Shown piece after piece: positions 34,304-46,324 of a DNA stretch of 64,000 nt. The stretch is from assembly GCA_963920525.1 (NCBI GenBank), contig OY986438.1, forward strand, positions 190,842,962-190,906,961, in the 5' to 3' direction. How positions within the stretch are numbered: the first letter of the stretch is position 1; each line of letters opens with the position of its first letter. The notes beneath the pieces are model-generated. The model did no database searches and had not been told where the DNA came from. It worked only from the letters and a program-made list of their open reading frames with translations. Position numbers and translations under genes: made by a program. Source of the stretch: Dichetophora obliterata. Its lineage: Eukaryota > Arthropoda > Insecta > Diptera > Sciomyzidae.

Positions 34304-34623
34304 CCCATTAACCGCGGCTCCCAAACGCTTTGTACGATTTTTTTTTTAAATTTTATGTGCTTTTTTATATTGATCACAGGAACTACCACATCAAATTTCA
34401 TTCTTGTATCTTTAACCGTAGTCAAGATATAAGTTGGTATAAAAATACCCAACCGTCGTTTATGTGTTCCAAATGGGCACAAACAATTTATAGCTCTGTT
34501 TTCTTAAAGCAACAAACTTAAGGCACAAACAAATTAAACTTTTAGCTGTTACCAATCCTGAGAAATGATCAATTCTGCAGAAGCATTTTCATGGGCAAAA
34601 AATACCAAACCGCGGTTAACGGG
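34304..34623. mobile_element. TTAA-type MITE with CCCRTTAACCGCGG termini
   Basis: TTAA at 34300-34303 and 34624-34627 flanks CCCATTAACCGCGG (left) and CCGCGGTTAACGGG (right), a 14-bp inverted terminus with one mismatch. The piggyBac-type signature is clear. The 320-bp interior is non-coding. Different termini from the other TTAA element at 27760. Confidence 0.85.
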
Positions 34624-34627
34624 TTAA

Positions 34628-35470
34628 GTTAATTTAAGAGAACTTGACCTTCTAATCAACACAGGATACTATCAATGTTGCGGCCGTGATTTCGGCACGA
34701 ACCAAGGCAGCAACCGTAACAACAACATAAGGAGCTACTGAAGCATTTTATGCTTGATTTTTCTCATACAAAAATCGAAGTTTTATTTTTTATATTTCGC
34801 TATTTTGTGACTTTATTAAAGAAGTGACAAAAAACAAAGTTAGATATTCGTTTCATTCGCCCCAAAACTGATATTTTTTTATATATTTTATCTTTGTACG
34901 ATTAATTTTAAAGGCTGTAGGTATACCCCAAAGTGTTGACTATAAACGTAACATCTTTTTGAAAAAATTTGTGAAAACTACCTTTATACAAAACACGCCG
35001 TAAGACGTAATTCTGCGTCAAAAATTTTGACTTCAAAACCCAATATGTCCATGTAAATTATTGATTTTGCTCCAAATAGATCGAAGGAAATTGTTTCAAG
35101 AAGTTGCAACTTTTGAGAGACCAAAGCAATCCTTAGAATCGAAAGTAAAACATTTTAACTATGTGAATTTAGTGAAAGTAAGCAATGTATCAATTAAAAC
35201 TTTCAAAAACTCTCCGATACAAAATCTGTGCTGTTATGCATTGAGATAGCAGAAATGTAAATTAATTTTTGCTGGTTTAATCGAAAATATTTAAAAAGAT
35301 CTCAGAAATGTCCGGCGGAATAATAAATAATTTATTGCATTCTGGAAATATGTGTGTCCGGAAAACCATTACTTTCTAATTTTTACTATAATTTTTTTAC
35401 GCACTTTAAAATTATTAATTGGAATTGCATTTTATTTTATTTATTTATCACAAATTTTTCTTTTTTTGTT
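34628..35470. other. Non-coding sequence, no gene seen
   Basis: No array or paired termini recognised. ORFs at 35061 and 35352 (60-76 codons) have no motif. Confidence 0.45.
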
Positions 35471-35479
35471 ACTACACAT

Positions 35480-35925
35480 AATTCAATTGCAATTCACGAA
35501 AAATCTATTGAAATTCAAAAAAAGATCAACTGATATTCAGAAATTGCATTTAAAATTAGGAAAAGATCAATTAAAATTTTAAACATTATATTTGAAATTT
35601 AGAATAGAACAATACAAATTCAGAAAAAATTAACTGAAATTAAGAATTTTCTTTTGAAATTTCACTTGAAAATTAAAAGTTGCATTTGAAATTCAGAATG
35701 AAATTTCAAAAAAGATCAATTGAAATACAGAAAAGGCGAATTAAAATTCAGAAATTCCAATTGAATTTTAAAGAAGTGCAGACGAAAATAAGAAAATAGC
35801 ATTTGAAATTTAGAATAGATCAATACAAATTCAGAAAAGATTAATTAAACTTCAGAAGAGATCATTTGGAATTCAGAAAAGTTTGTAAGAAATTTAGAAA
35901 AACGCAATTCATATCTTATAAATAT
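35480..35925 (+). repeat. Degenerate tandem repeat of ATTGAAATTCAGAAAAGATC type
   Basis: Variants of TTGAAATTCAGAAA, each with an AAAGATCAA or TTGCATTTGAAATT spacer, repeat at intervals of roughly 25-35 bp across the interval. The copies are diverged. It directly precedes the hexanucleotide array. Confidence 0.7.
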
Positions 35926-36045
35926 CATTAAAATGTTAATAAATATCTTTTATTAACATTATCATAACCAATACTACAGACGTTACCATAAACACAACTA
36001 TAATAATCACCATAATTATTACCATTACCACTATTATTACCATTG

Positions 36046-37910
36046 CCACTACCACTACCACTACCACTACCACTACCACTACCACTACCACTACCACTAC
36101 CACTACCACTACCACTACCACTACCACTACCACTACCACTACCACTACCACTACCACTACCACTACCATTACCATTACCATTACCATTACCATTACCATT
36201 ACCATTACCATTACCATTACCATTACCATTACCATTACCATTACCATTACCATTACCATTACCATTACCATTACCATTACCATTACCATTACCATTACCA
36301 TTACCATTACCATTACCATTACCATTACCATTACCATTACCATTACCATTACCATTACCATTACCATTACCATTACCATTACCATTACCATTACCATTAC
36401 CATTACCATTACCATTACCATTACCATTACCATTACCATTACCATTACCATTACCATTACCATTACCATTACCATTACCATTACCATTACCATTACCATT
36501 ACCATTACCATTACCATTACCATTACCATTACCATTACCATTACCATTACCATTACCATTACCATTACCATTACCATTACCATTACCATTACCATTACCA
36601 TTACCATTACCATTACCATTACCATTACCATTACCATTACCATTACCATTACCATTACCATTACCATTACCATTACCATTACCATTACCATTACCATTAC
36701 CATTACCATTACCATTACCATTACCATTACCATTACCATTACCATTACCATTACCATTACCATTACCATTACCATTACCATTACCATTACCATTACCATT
36801 ACCATTACCATTACCATTACCATTACCATTACCATTACCATTACCATTACCATTACCATTACCATTACCATTACCATTACCATTACCATTACCATTACCA
36901 TTACCATTACCATTACCATTACCATTACCATTACCATTACCATTACCATTACCATTACCATTACCATTACCATTACCATTACCATTACCATTACCATTAC
37001 CATTACCATTACCATTACCATTACCATTACCATTACCATTACCATTACCATTACCATTACCATTACCATTACCATTACCATTACCATTACCATTACCATT
37101 ACCATTACCATTACCATTACCATTACCATTACCATTACCATTACCATTACCATTACCATTACCATTACCATTACCATTACCATTACCATTACCATTACCA
37201 TTACCATTACCATTACCATTACCATTACCATTACCATTACCATTACCATTACCATTACCATTACCATTACCATTACCATTACCATTACCATTACCATTAC
37301 CATTACCATTACCATTACCATTACCATTACCATTACCATTACCATTACCATTACCATTACCATTACCATTACCATTACCATTACCATTACCATTACCATT
37401 ACCATTACCATTACCATTACCATTACCATTACCATTACCATTACCATTACCATTACCATTACCATTACCATTACCATTACCATTACCATTACCATTACCA
37501 TTACCATTACCATTACCATTACCATTACCATTACCATTACCATTACCATTACCATTACCATTACCATTACCATTACCATTACCATTACCATTACCATTAC
37601 CATTACCATTACCATTACCATTACCATTACCATTACCATTACCATTACCATTACCATTACCATTACCATTACCATTACCATTACCATTACCATTACCATT
37701 ACCATTACCATTACCATTACCATTACCATTACCATTACCATTACCATTACCATTACCATTACCATTACCATTACCATTACCATTACCATTACCATTACCA
37801 TTACCATTACCATTACCATTACCATTACCATTACCATTACCATTACTATTACCATTACCATTACCATTACCATTACTATTACCATTACCATTACCATTAC
37901 CATTACCATT
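36046..37910. repeat. Giant hexanucleotide array (CCACTA)n then (CCATTA)n
   Basis: 36046-36166 is about 20 units of CCACTA. From about 36168 the unit is CCATTA and stays perfect to 37846, about 280 consecutive units. The only later changes are C-to-T at 37847 and 37877, exactly 30 bp apart. A diverged fringe covers 36010-36045. Reading frames of over 600 codons on both strands (Leu-Pro, Gly-Asn, Met-Val dipeptides) are by-products of the six-base period, not genes. The sequence is not a known insect telomere repeat. Confidence 0.97.
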
Positions 37911-37933
37911 ATCATTTTGTATAAGAAATTCCA

Positions 37934-39723
37934 ACTAAATCTCTAAATATCATATGCGCTCAAAATCAGTTTCGTAATCAAAGTCATCCCCCCATGAAAT
38001 ATTCCGGCTACAGACCTGCCGGTTACATCCTTTGATTGATAGCAATCGTTACCATATCCAAGCATTAATTTAACTCTAGCTGAGCACCTTCTTTTTTTTT
38101 CTTGCACTGTCCGCCTTTTTAGCTTTTTTTCATTTTATTATTGCTAGCTTATAAGATTTGTTTTTGTTTTTCTATTTCATCGCTGCTTGCCAGCATAAAA
38201 TTGCGCATTTATGAGATACTATCTGCATAGTTGACCCTGAGAGAGAAATCTGCGCAAAATTGCAGTCAGACAGACGGTGCAAGAATTTGCAATGCAAAAA
38301 TTTGCCAAGTTTTTTAGTGCAGTCAAGGCAAATAGAAAAAACTAAAAAATAAAACCAAAAACAAAAACTTACAACAACCAGAACACGCTTTGAAGCTAAC
38401 AATATAAAAAAGTCAGCGAACAAAATTATGTTGGTGAAAAAATGACCAGTTAAAAATAAGCGAAATTTTTAAATTTTTTCAACGCACCTTTTTCCTGCAG
38501 CTGTTGCAGGCTTTCATTGATTTCATTACGGAAAGTGCAAATTATTTTCTAATTTTTTTTTCTGTACGTTCAACATCTTGTTCATCATAATTTGTAGCTG
38601 CCTTGACTTTGCGGTATCTAAAATAATACCAAGCAAACCGAATCGAGCCTGTTTACTTTCCGCACGCTGACCAAGCAAAAGCGGCCCACCTCTAACTATT
38701 TCAAATGTTTGTGGCCAACAAATTTTTTGGCAGCTATTAAAACTGGCTCTCAAGGTAAAAGTTGTGTTGCCGCTTGCCGCACGTAGTATTCTAAACAACA
38801 TTATTGCCATTAATAACAGCTACAACAACCTCATCATCGTCATCATTATTTTCGCATACTGCATTTGTTTTATTACAATTTTTATTATTTTTTCCTGTTT
38901 TGCTTCACTTCGCTGAATTTATGAGTCTGACGATGCCCATTAAATTGACTTTCTTTCAAACATTTCTTAAAATTTCCACACAAACATATGAAAAACACAA
39001 GCGTTGTATTTTGTTGCATTCAAATGGTTAATTTGCTTAAATTGTGTCTTTGATTCAATGCTATTTGGTTTTGGTTTATATTTTTTCTGGCTTTTATATC
39101 GTTTTTTTTTTAACATGACATTTTTTAGTTAAAATTTTCGGTACAGGATAGAAATTCTCTACAAAAAAGTTAATAGAAAAATATCAATGGTGTTGTTTAC
39201 CTCACTTTTATTAACCATTTTTACAAAAACTAAGTCAAAGTAAGTTAAAATAAAATGTAAGTGTAGTTATTGTCGTTAGTTCTTGGTAGACCGCTATTTC
39301 ATCAGAAGAAAACCGATGAGCATTTATTTCATTAAATAAAAAGAAAACAAAATAAATAAACACTTTTTATAAAAATAATTTTACAAAAATAAATAAACAA
39401 TTTTTACTTTAAGTTTAACTATATCGCTCATTTCAAGCAAGATTGTTATAATTTAAAATTAAAAATTTTAGGAAGCCTATTTTAAACAGGTTCGAATTTT
39501 TTGGAAATAAACTGCTATATCAATTTCCAAGATGATTTTAGAAAATTACGGAATATAATAAACAGTTCGATTGTGGATTTTAAAGTTTTGAATTTTGAGT
39601 TGTGGCAATTTCTTATTGCACAAAATGGGCAATAAATGGAAAACAATTTATGTGAAAAAACTATCACAATATCTCTTTTCAATCAAAAGTTATCACTTAA
39701 AGTATATTTTCATAATACTCGTA
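37934..39723. other. Unique-looking non-coding sequence
   Basis: The ORF on the minus strand at 38526-38810 (94 codons) has no recognisable domain. A CCTGCAGCTGTTGCAGG near-palindrome lies at about 38494. The composition (CATCATCGTCATC, CAACAACC) suits intron or regulatory DNA. Confidence 0.35.
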
Positions 39724-39726
39724 TTA

Positions 39727-39883
39727 GGTTGCGACCAGAGTCAACGCCGACTCAGACAGGCAGGCGCAGGCAAACTGTGTGAACCAGCAAGAAGAGTCAG
39801 CTTGGCTTTATTTCTGTCTCCATTTTTCTCAAGTTACTGCCTGCGCCTGGCTGTCTGCCTCGGCTTTCCCTCTGACCGCAACT
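39727..39883. mobile_element. 157-bp TTA-type MITE, GC-richer than surroundings
   Basis: GGTTGCGACCAGAGTCAACG on the left pairs with the inverse of the right end (AGTTGCGGTCAGAGGGAAAG, read inward), and pairing resumes at CAGACAGGCAGGCGCAGGC. Arms of about 46 bp, TTA on both sides (39724-39726, 39884-39886). PIF/Harbinger-like target, but termini differ from the GGGCCAAT type. Confidence 0.75.
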
Positions 39884-39886
39884 TTA

Positions 39887-40546
39887 GACTATAAGTTTGA
39901 TCAAAAATTGTCTTAAGCTCTCAGTATTTTATAAAGTAACATATACGAGTACTAAGTTACATATGTATATGTTTCTATGAAAGCAAAAATATTAACATGT
40001 TAAAAAACTGTGTACGATAAAGCGCAGGGATTTCAAAAACTAAAATATATATAGGGCTATATATATTTGAAGGATATCAAAAAACCATAGAGAACGAAAA
40101 AATTTACAGAATGATAATTAAAATTAAAATTAAAAAAATTGTTAAGTTACTAAAAACGAAAAATTGTGTACTTTGTGAAAAGTAATATTTGGCGTGAAAT
40201 AATTATTTTTGCCTCTTTTACCATTTCGATAAAATATTGGCAAACAAATATCCGCGAAGGCTTGGCGAGTAGTGAGAGTAGTTATTGCGAGCGTTTGGTT
40301 GATATTTTTTCTTTAATAAGTTTATGTTCTTAATCTTAGAGTAAGAATTAGAAATAGAGATCGCAAAAAACAAAATAACATAAAATTATTTGTGTCTACT
40401 AGCAATATTGAAATTATTCATCTATTTTAATTAAGAAAATTAAAAATTTTTTAACTTTTCAGATAACAGTTCAGAGCAAAGCATTATGCTTTATTGTATA
40501 TTTATAGGAGTTTATAAAATCAATATGAATTAATTTATGAATGCTA
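39887..40546. other. AT-rich sequence, no gene seen
   Basis: No structure recognised beyond AAATTAAAATTAAAATT runs near 40115. Confidence 0.45.
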
Positions 40547-40896
40547 CACAGTAAAAAATATGGAGATAAATTTTATACTATTTTGTATATATATAAATCC
40601 AAACCAAAAATGTTATACCATCAAATCTTATAAATTTTTCCAGATCATTTTTCTCGTCAGACCAAATCGAAACCACTATATTTTTAAATTTCCCAATTTC
40701 GGTGAATTCTTTTCTTTCAAACCAGAATATATTTTGATTAACATATGATATCCATATGAAATATTTAAATTATATTTGTTTTATTAATTTTATAATATTG
40801 AGTGGTATAAAATTTATAAATTATTTGGATTAAAAAAGTTTATACCACACAAAAGTTATAAAAAAGGTATAATTTACCTTCAAATTTTTTACTGTG
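40547..40896. mobile_element. TA-type MITE with CACAGTAAAAAAT termini
   Basis: CACAGTAAAAAAT at the left and ATTTTTTACTGTG at the right form perfect 13-bp inverted termini. TA lies at 40545-40546 and 40897-40898. Subterminal TATAC/GTATA and ATAAATT/AATTTA blocks also pair. 350 bp, non-coding. Confidence 0.8.
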
Positions 40897-41064
40897 TATT
40901 AAAAGTATTTTATTATAAGTATTCTATTTAAGTGAAAAAATGTGTTTAAATAAGTAATTCTATTTTATAGATTATTTTACTTTTATGGTTATAATTGTTT
41001 TTTTTTTCCTTGGTTACTTTGTAGACTAAAGTTCATAAGCGCATTACACTGATTCATTTTAGCA

Positions 41065-41145
41065 ATGAATATGGACGAGTGGTAGTTACATGATAACTTG
41101 CATCACAGAGGACGCGAGTTCAATACCCCGCTTCAGCATGCTTTT
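41065..41145 (+). other. tRNA-like module
   Basis: ATGGACGAGTGGTAGTTACA resembles a box A region and GCGAGTTCAATACCCCGC a box B with flanking complementarity. The rest does not fold as a full tRNA by eye. Likely a SINE head. Confidence 0.45.
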
Positions 41146-41599
41146 TATGTTTTATTGTAGTTTTTTCATATCAGCGTTTAATGGATTTAAAAAATCGCAT
41201 TTAGAAAAGCAATGTTCGTAAAACTATCTATTTTAATACTTTTGTAAGCATTTTCCAAATAAAACAAGGTTCGCTTTTGAGAAACATTTTAATCTGGCGA
41301 ATGTTTAAAAAAGACTTAATTTTCGAGTGCCAAAATGACTTTTTTACTCATTTACGCACTAGACAGTTTCCGTTTTTAAAGGGTTCACTTCTGGTGCCTA
41401 AAACGTAATTTTCTATCCGTAAAAGTTCCTTATTTATTTTACTAAGAATAATTTTTTCACTGTGAGCGATACTAGTATTTAGAGTTGTAGAGGAATGCAT
41501 TCAATTTAATAAAATGCAATAAAAAGGTGAATTAGTGAATAATGAAATAAGAATTCATTCAATGAACGAAATTTTTTAATCGCATTCAATTTTAAAAAA

Positions 41600-41860
41600 T
41601 TGATTCCTGACCTGCTTTCAGGCAGGTTCTACATTTCACTTTTGAGTGAAAGTAATTCATAGCTGAATACGATATTTGGTGGTTTACATATCACTTTTTT
41701 CGTTTTATATTAATTTATTTATTTAATTCATTAATATAATTAATTGTATTAACGAAATAAGTGATATTTAGACCACCAAATATCAAAATGCATTATGAAT
41801 ATTGATTCACTTTCACTCGGAAGTGAGTTCAGGCCTGCCTGAATCAGATTTTCATTATTC
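41600..41860. repeat. Large imperfect palindrome
   Basis: The left arm GATATTTGGTGGTTTACATATCACTTTTTTCG (about 41668-41702, with TTTCACTTTTGAGTGAAAG and CTTTCAGGCAGG outside it) is matched by an inverted right arm at about 41755-41850. The centre is AT-rich near 41730. It may be a foldback element, with outer limits masked by the ATTCATT-rich sequence on both sides. Confidence 0.7.
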
Positions 41861-41864
41861 ATTT

Positions 41865-42430
41865 TCGTTATTCAAAATAATGAACCAATTTTTGGATTCA
41901 TATGAATGCTATTCACTAAAAATGCAATTCACAAAAAATGTCAGAATTCTCAATTATTTTTTTACTGTTATTCAGTATTAATTTTTTATTCATTTTAAAA
42001 CATTTATCATTTTTTTATTCATAATTAATTTTTTATTCCTTATTCATTTATTGTTCATAAATATATTTAAATTTAATAATATTTAAATTGTTTTTTATTC
42101 ATTTGTTATTTATTTTTCATTTTTTATTCATTATTAATTTTTTTATTCATTATTCGTTTGTTATTCACTTTTGAATTTCAAATGAAATCAATGAAAAGCG
42201 AATATCAAGCTACTGAATAAAATTAATAAAATTAATAAATTAAATTAATAAAATTAATAAAAACTTAATAACGAATAACAAATAAATAACGAATAAAAAA
42301 TTAATAATAAATTAAAAATGAGTGGTAAATAATAAATTAATAATGAATAAAAAATTAATAAATAATAAAAAGTGAATAAGTGAATACAAAGTAAATTATG
42401 AATAAAAAATGTATAATGAATATTTTTAAG
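41865..42430. repeat. AT-rich run of ATTCATT/AATGAAT repeats
   Basis: Variants of TTTTTATTCATTATTAATT fill 41950-42180; the inverse (AATAATGAATAAAAAATTAA) fills 42220-42420. The two halves together form a diffuse inverted repeat around 42200. Confidence 0.7.
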
Positions 42431-42639
42431 ATTTCCGTGTATTGAAAAAAAAACCGAATTAAATTACTTTAAAGAAAAATTTTCAAAAAATATCGGGTTG
42501 TTCTTAATTATTAATTTGTGTATAGCGAGTATTTAAAAAAAAATCACTACACAATTTGTGTGTAAAAAACAGTTTTGTATGGTATATTTTTTTACACAGT
42601 TTACGTATGACAAACCAGAAAAACTTCTAGACTTTGGAG

Positions 42640-42935
42640 GTTTTTTTATTTCTAGGTAACTTTTAACTTGTGTACAAAATAAAAAACAGTAAAATCTCTT
42701 AATATTTTACAAAAATTATTGTAATGACTTCACATTCTGCATATATGCTTTGAGTTTTAATATGAACTCTGACTATGATAGGAGTTTGTTTTTATTTCTA
42801 GGTAATTTTTAACTTGTGTACAAAATAAAAAACAATAAAATCTCTTAATATTTTACAAAAATTATTGTAATGACTTCACATTCTGCATATATGCTTTGAT
42901 TTTTAATATGAACTCTGACTATGAAATTTTACAAG
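42640..42935. repeat. Recent tandem duplication, unit about 145 bp
   Basis: Two nearly identical copies of TTTATTTCTAGGTAACTTTT through ATATGAACTCTGACTATGA lie at about 42647 and 42792. They differ at only a few positions, much less than other units of the array. Confidence 0.85.
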
Positions 42936-43006
42936 GTCGATTAAAAATCACGAGTACCTTCATTACAAAGTGTATTCATAAAAAAGGTAAAATCTCTTAA
43001 AATTTA

Positions 43007-43472
43007 AAGCTTAGTATGCTGTAGGAACGAAAACAATTTCTATAAGATATACATTGAGATTTTTGACAACAAACACGCAGCGAAATTTTTTTTCGCCAGC
43101 TAGTACGGTGTAGAAGTGAAAATTATTGCTATATTGCCAAATTTATATTCGTGAGTGGAGAGTTGAAATATCAAAATTTCGCTGTCGATTACATGCCCGT
43201 ACATTTAATTGGCGCGGAAATTTGCCATTCAGCAATAAAAAATAAGCAGTAAGTATGTTTAAGTGTTTAATTTGTTATTTAACAAATTTATTGTTGCATT
43301 TATATAGTTTATTAATGTGTAGTCTTGCCTTTTATAGGATATAAAATTGCAGCAATAAAAATATGAATCTGTCAACCAGAACAGCAAGTTTTTTTTTCTC
43401 CACACAAAAATTTTGATTCGCGTGTAGAGTTATAGGCCCCAAAAATTTTCGTTTCTACAGCATACTAAGCTC
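43007..43472. mobile_element. TA-type MITE inserted in the array
   Basis: AAGCTTAGTATGCTGTAG at the left is inverted at the right as CTACAGCATACTAAGCTC, followed by AACGAAAA/TTTTCGTT. TA is at 43005-43006 and 43473-43474. The array sequence (AAAATTTA then CAAAAATTAT) is continuous across the insertion. 466 bp, non-coding. Confidence 0.8.
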
Positions 43473-44145
43473 TACAAAAATTATGTAATGAGTTGCCATT
43501 CTGCACATTAGCTTTGATATATAAAATGAGCCCTGAATATGAAATTTGGTAAAATTGTATAATAATCACGTCTACCTCCCACACATACAAAGTGTCTTAA
43601 AAAAACAGTAAATCTCCTAAAATTCAAAACAAAAATTATTATACATGAAAATCTGCACATAAACTTTGCTTTATAAAACAAACCTGATTGTAATATTAGC
43701 AAAATTTAATATATACCACTTCTACTTGTCCTATAAAGTGCCTTCATAGAAACGAGAACTCTCTTCATGTTATTGTTATGGCACAATAATTATTGTAATG
43801 ACTTGAAATTTTGCACATAAGCTTTGATTTTCAATATACACTGAGGGAATGAAATTTAGCCAAAAAAAAAACGATCACTACGCCTGTTTCCCATACAAAG
43901 TGACGTCATCAAATTAAAAACTCCTTCATAAATTTCACAAAAATTATTGTATTGACTTGATTATTTGACAATTGATTGCTAGATTATTTGACTTGACTAT
44001 TTTGCAGAGACGCGTTGCTATTTGAAACTTGCTCTGAGTTTAATATTTTGAATTTCCTCCTTACAAAGTGACGTCATCAAAATAATAACACCATCATAAC
44101 ATTGAATATACCAAAACACGGCCGTGGAGGTATTTGAACTTCGGT

Positions 44146-46320
44146 AAAGTTGTAGACAACACAAACCAGCACTTTGTCCATGGGTCTGCTTAAAATAGAA
44201 AGAAACACATTTTTGAAAGTAAAAAATGAGCATATGTCCTTTATTTAATAAATTTCATTATAGCGCTAATGTAGTTTTTGGATGTTAAAAATAGGCAATT
44301 TCAATTGATTGAACTTAAATTATAGCATTTTGTATAAAATTCATGCACACTATTTTATAGTTCTTAAAATTGTCCGCTTCTTTTGATTTGTATTGTTTTT
44401 CCAATGAATCTTGTTACAGGACCGGATTAAATAAACACCTCACTTTGTGCAAAGGTTAAAAAAGATGACTTGCCAAATGTCGTAAGCAAATTGTTGCCAA
44501 TGAAAAGCAAACCGAAAACAATGCTTTTTTTCTCATAGTTACTATAAAAATGTATCTACGAGGACAAAAGCAAATTCTAAAATTTCTATTAATAAGGTAA
44601 AGAATGGAAGTATAAATTTAACATTATTTATCTTTCATTCCCTGATTAAGAGCAAATTCACGTTTAAATAAATGATTTTTCTTTTTCCTAACTCGGCAAC
44701 AGTTTCATTTTGGAAATGATCTCTAGTCTATTTTATTCTGCTCATTAAGCTAGGCCAATTAAAATTCACAGAACATGTTGAATTTTTTTTTTATTATACA
44801 AACAACTCGCATTTAATAATTATTCAAATGATAAATAACTGAATAAAAAAAATCTATTAACCACTGCTGAGTGATAGTAAAAGAAAATGAAGACTTCACG
44901 GGACTTCAATACTGACTGACTGCCTGACTGACTGTTATAAATACCGAGGTAAACAAGTTAAACCACAACAAACTCGAATTATGTTGCACAGAACGAAACC
45001 GTAACAAATCAATCAACAAACAATCACAGCATTCATAACTGTGAGCAGTCCGACTTCAAGCCAAGCCACATCCAGCAGAGCTATCCATCATCATAGTTAA
45101 GAGTATATAGCGCACCGATGAAATAGAATATGAATTGTTGTAGATTAGAACAACAAAAAAATATTTATAGAACTAGACATAGTTATAGCAGAATAAGAAG
45201 AAACAAAAAACCGACTTTTTTCTCATCAAATTGAAAATGTTGATCATTTTAATGTTGGTGATGCCGATGAAGATGATGATGTCTATGATCAGCACTAACT
45301 TCAACATTAAACTCAACATGGTGCTGTTATAGATAGATTGCTAGAATAATAAGCATTAAAATATAGGTCATGATAACAGTTCCAAAATACAAGCTAGTTG
45401 CAACAACAACAACAACAACAACAGCCACAATAATAATCCTCACAAAAAGCAATAATAAAAACATTAATAACAATATTAAGATCACCAGCTAGCTTGAAGC
45501 TAAATCAAAAGCTGACAACAACCAACTTTTTGACAGCAGTTACAGCATAGCTCAGAGCATTCAGAGCGAACAACAGAGGCCCAAAATCTTACACAACTCG
45601 AAAAGCTAAAAAGAATAGAATTTGGTGAATAAGAAAAATCATGGTAACACTTAACTGTAGTAAAAGATACCGGTGGTTAAGTTGGCTATAACGGTGCATA
45701 AGAATTCAACTATTTATGCATGCGAAGTGATGGTGATGTTCGTTTTTTGTTCTATTATTGGCTTAAATAGCAGCTGCGTGCCTAGAAGATGAGCTACTTT
45801 GGAAGGAAAAACAGCATCAGGCAAAAATCTCCATGCGCTCCATGACATCATGAAAGAAAATCATAAAGTTGCATGACAACGACAACGAAGATAAAATGTT
45901 GCATTCGAGTATGATTTGAAAAAAAGGGGAATAATTAATAAATTAATTTTGTTTTAATCTTGTTAATAGTTGATCGCAGGAAAAAATTAATCCAGCCGAA
46001 TGACCTCAAGAGTCTGCAGACTTCTGCGGCACAGTGTAGTGATTGTCAAGAGTTGGGATAGCACGCAGAAAATAGAACAATTATGTGCATATAAATTGCA
46101 TGAAATGCATTAATAAATACATGAGTGGATAACGTTTGCAAAGAAAATTATCCCAGGCTTTAAATTTGCAACTTCATGCAAGGTAATGCGATAGCTTTAG
46201 GCAACAATTATGCACGGCTGTAGCTTTAATTGCAAGAAATGACACATAGAATGCAAATATTTCAATGCAATTAATTTTAAAATAGCTTGCATCGATATTT
46301 ATACGTATGCTTTGCGACAG
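44146..46320. other. Sparse region, no confirmed gene
   Basis: Relatively unique sequence with CAACAACAA runs at 45400-45423. It carries the promoter candidate described below. No coding exon with recognisable domain was found. Confidence 0.4.
44936..44943 (+). promoter_or_regulatory. Candidate TATA box
   Basis: TATAAATA lies downstream of a CTGACTGACTGC run. The following 200 bases are less AT-rich and look like a fly 5' UTR (CAACAAACTCG, CAATCACAGCATTC, CAAGCCAAGCC). No convincing initiator (TCAGT-type) is seen at the expected distance and no ORF follows, so this is weak. Confidence 0.25.
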
Positions 46321-46324
46321 AATT

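Larger units (their letters stand above)
42600..44145 (-). repeat. Inverted Helentron/DINE-1-like array
   Basis: On the minus strand it starts near 44145 with CCGAAGTTCAAATACCTCCACG, the left-end signature of the elements at 17,496 and 33,441. It continues with five to seven units of about 145-155 bp containing GATGACGTCACTTTGTA or CACTTTGTATG blocks, ending in a recent duplication at 42640-42935. A MITE (43007-43472) is inserted in it. The distal end is not clear. Confidence 0.6.

Noticed and set aside
35928..37938. ORFs of 631-668 codons on both strands (Gly-Asn, Met-Val, Leu-Pro)
   Set aside because: They are a consequence of a six-base repeat lacking stops in most frames. No non-repetitive coding part or start context supports a protein.
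38526..38810. 94-codon minus-strand ORF
   Set aside because: No recognisable domain, no splice or promoter support, and composition as in surrounding non-coding DNA.
39595..39894. 99-codon plus-strand ORF
   Set aside because: Half of it is the TTA-type MITE at 39727-39883; no motif in the rest.
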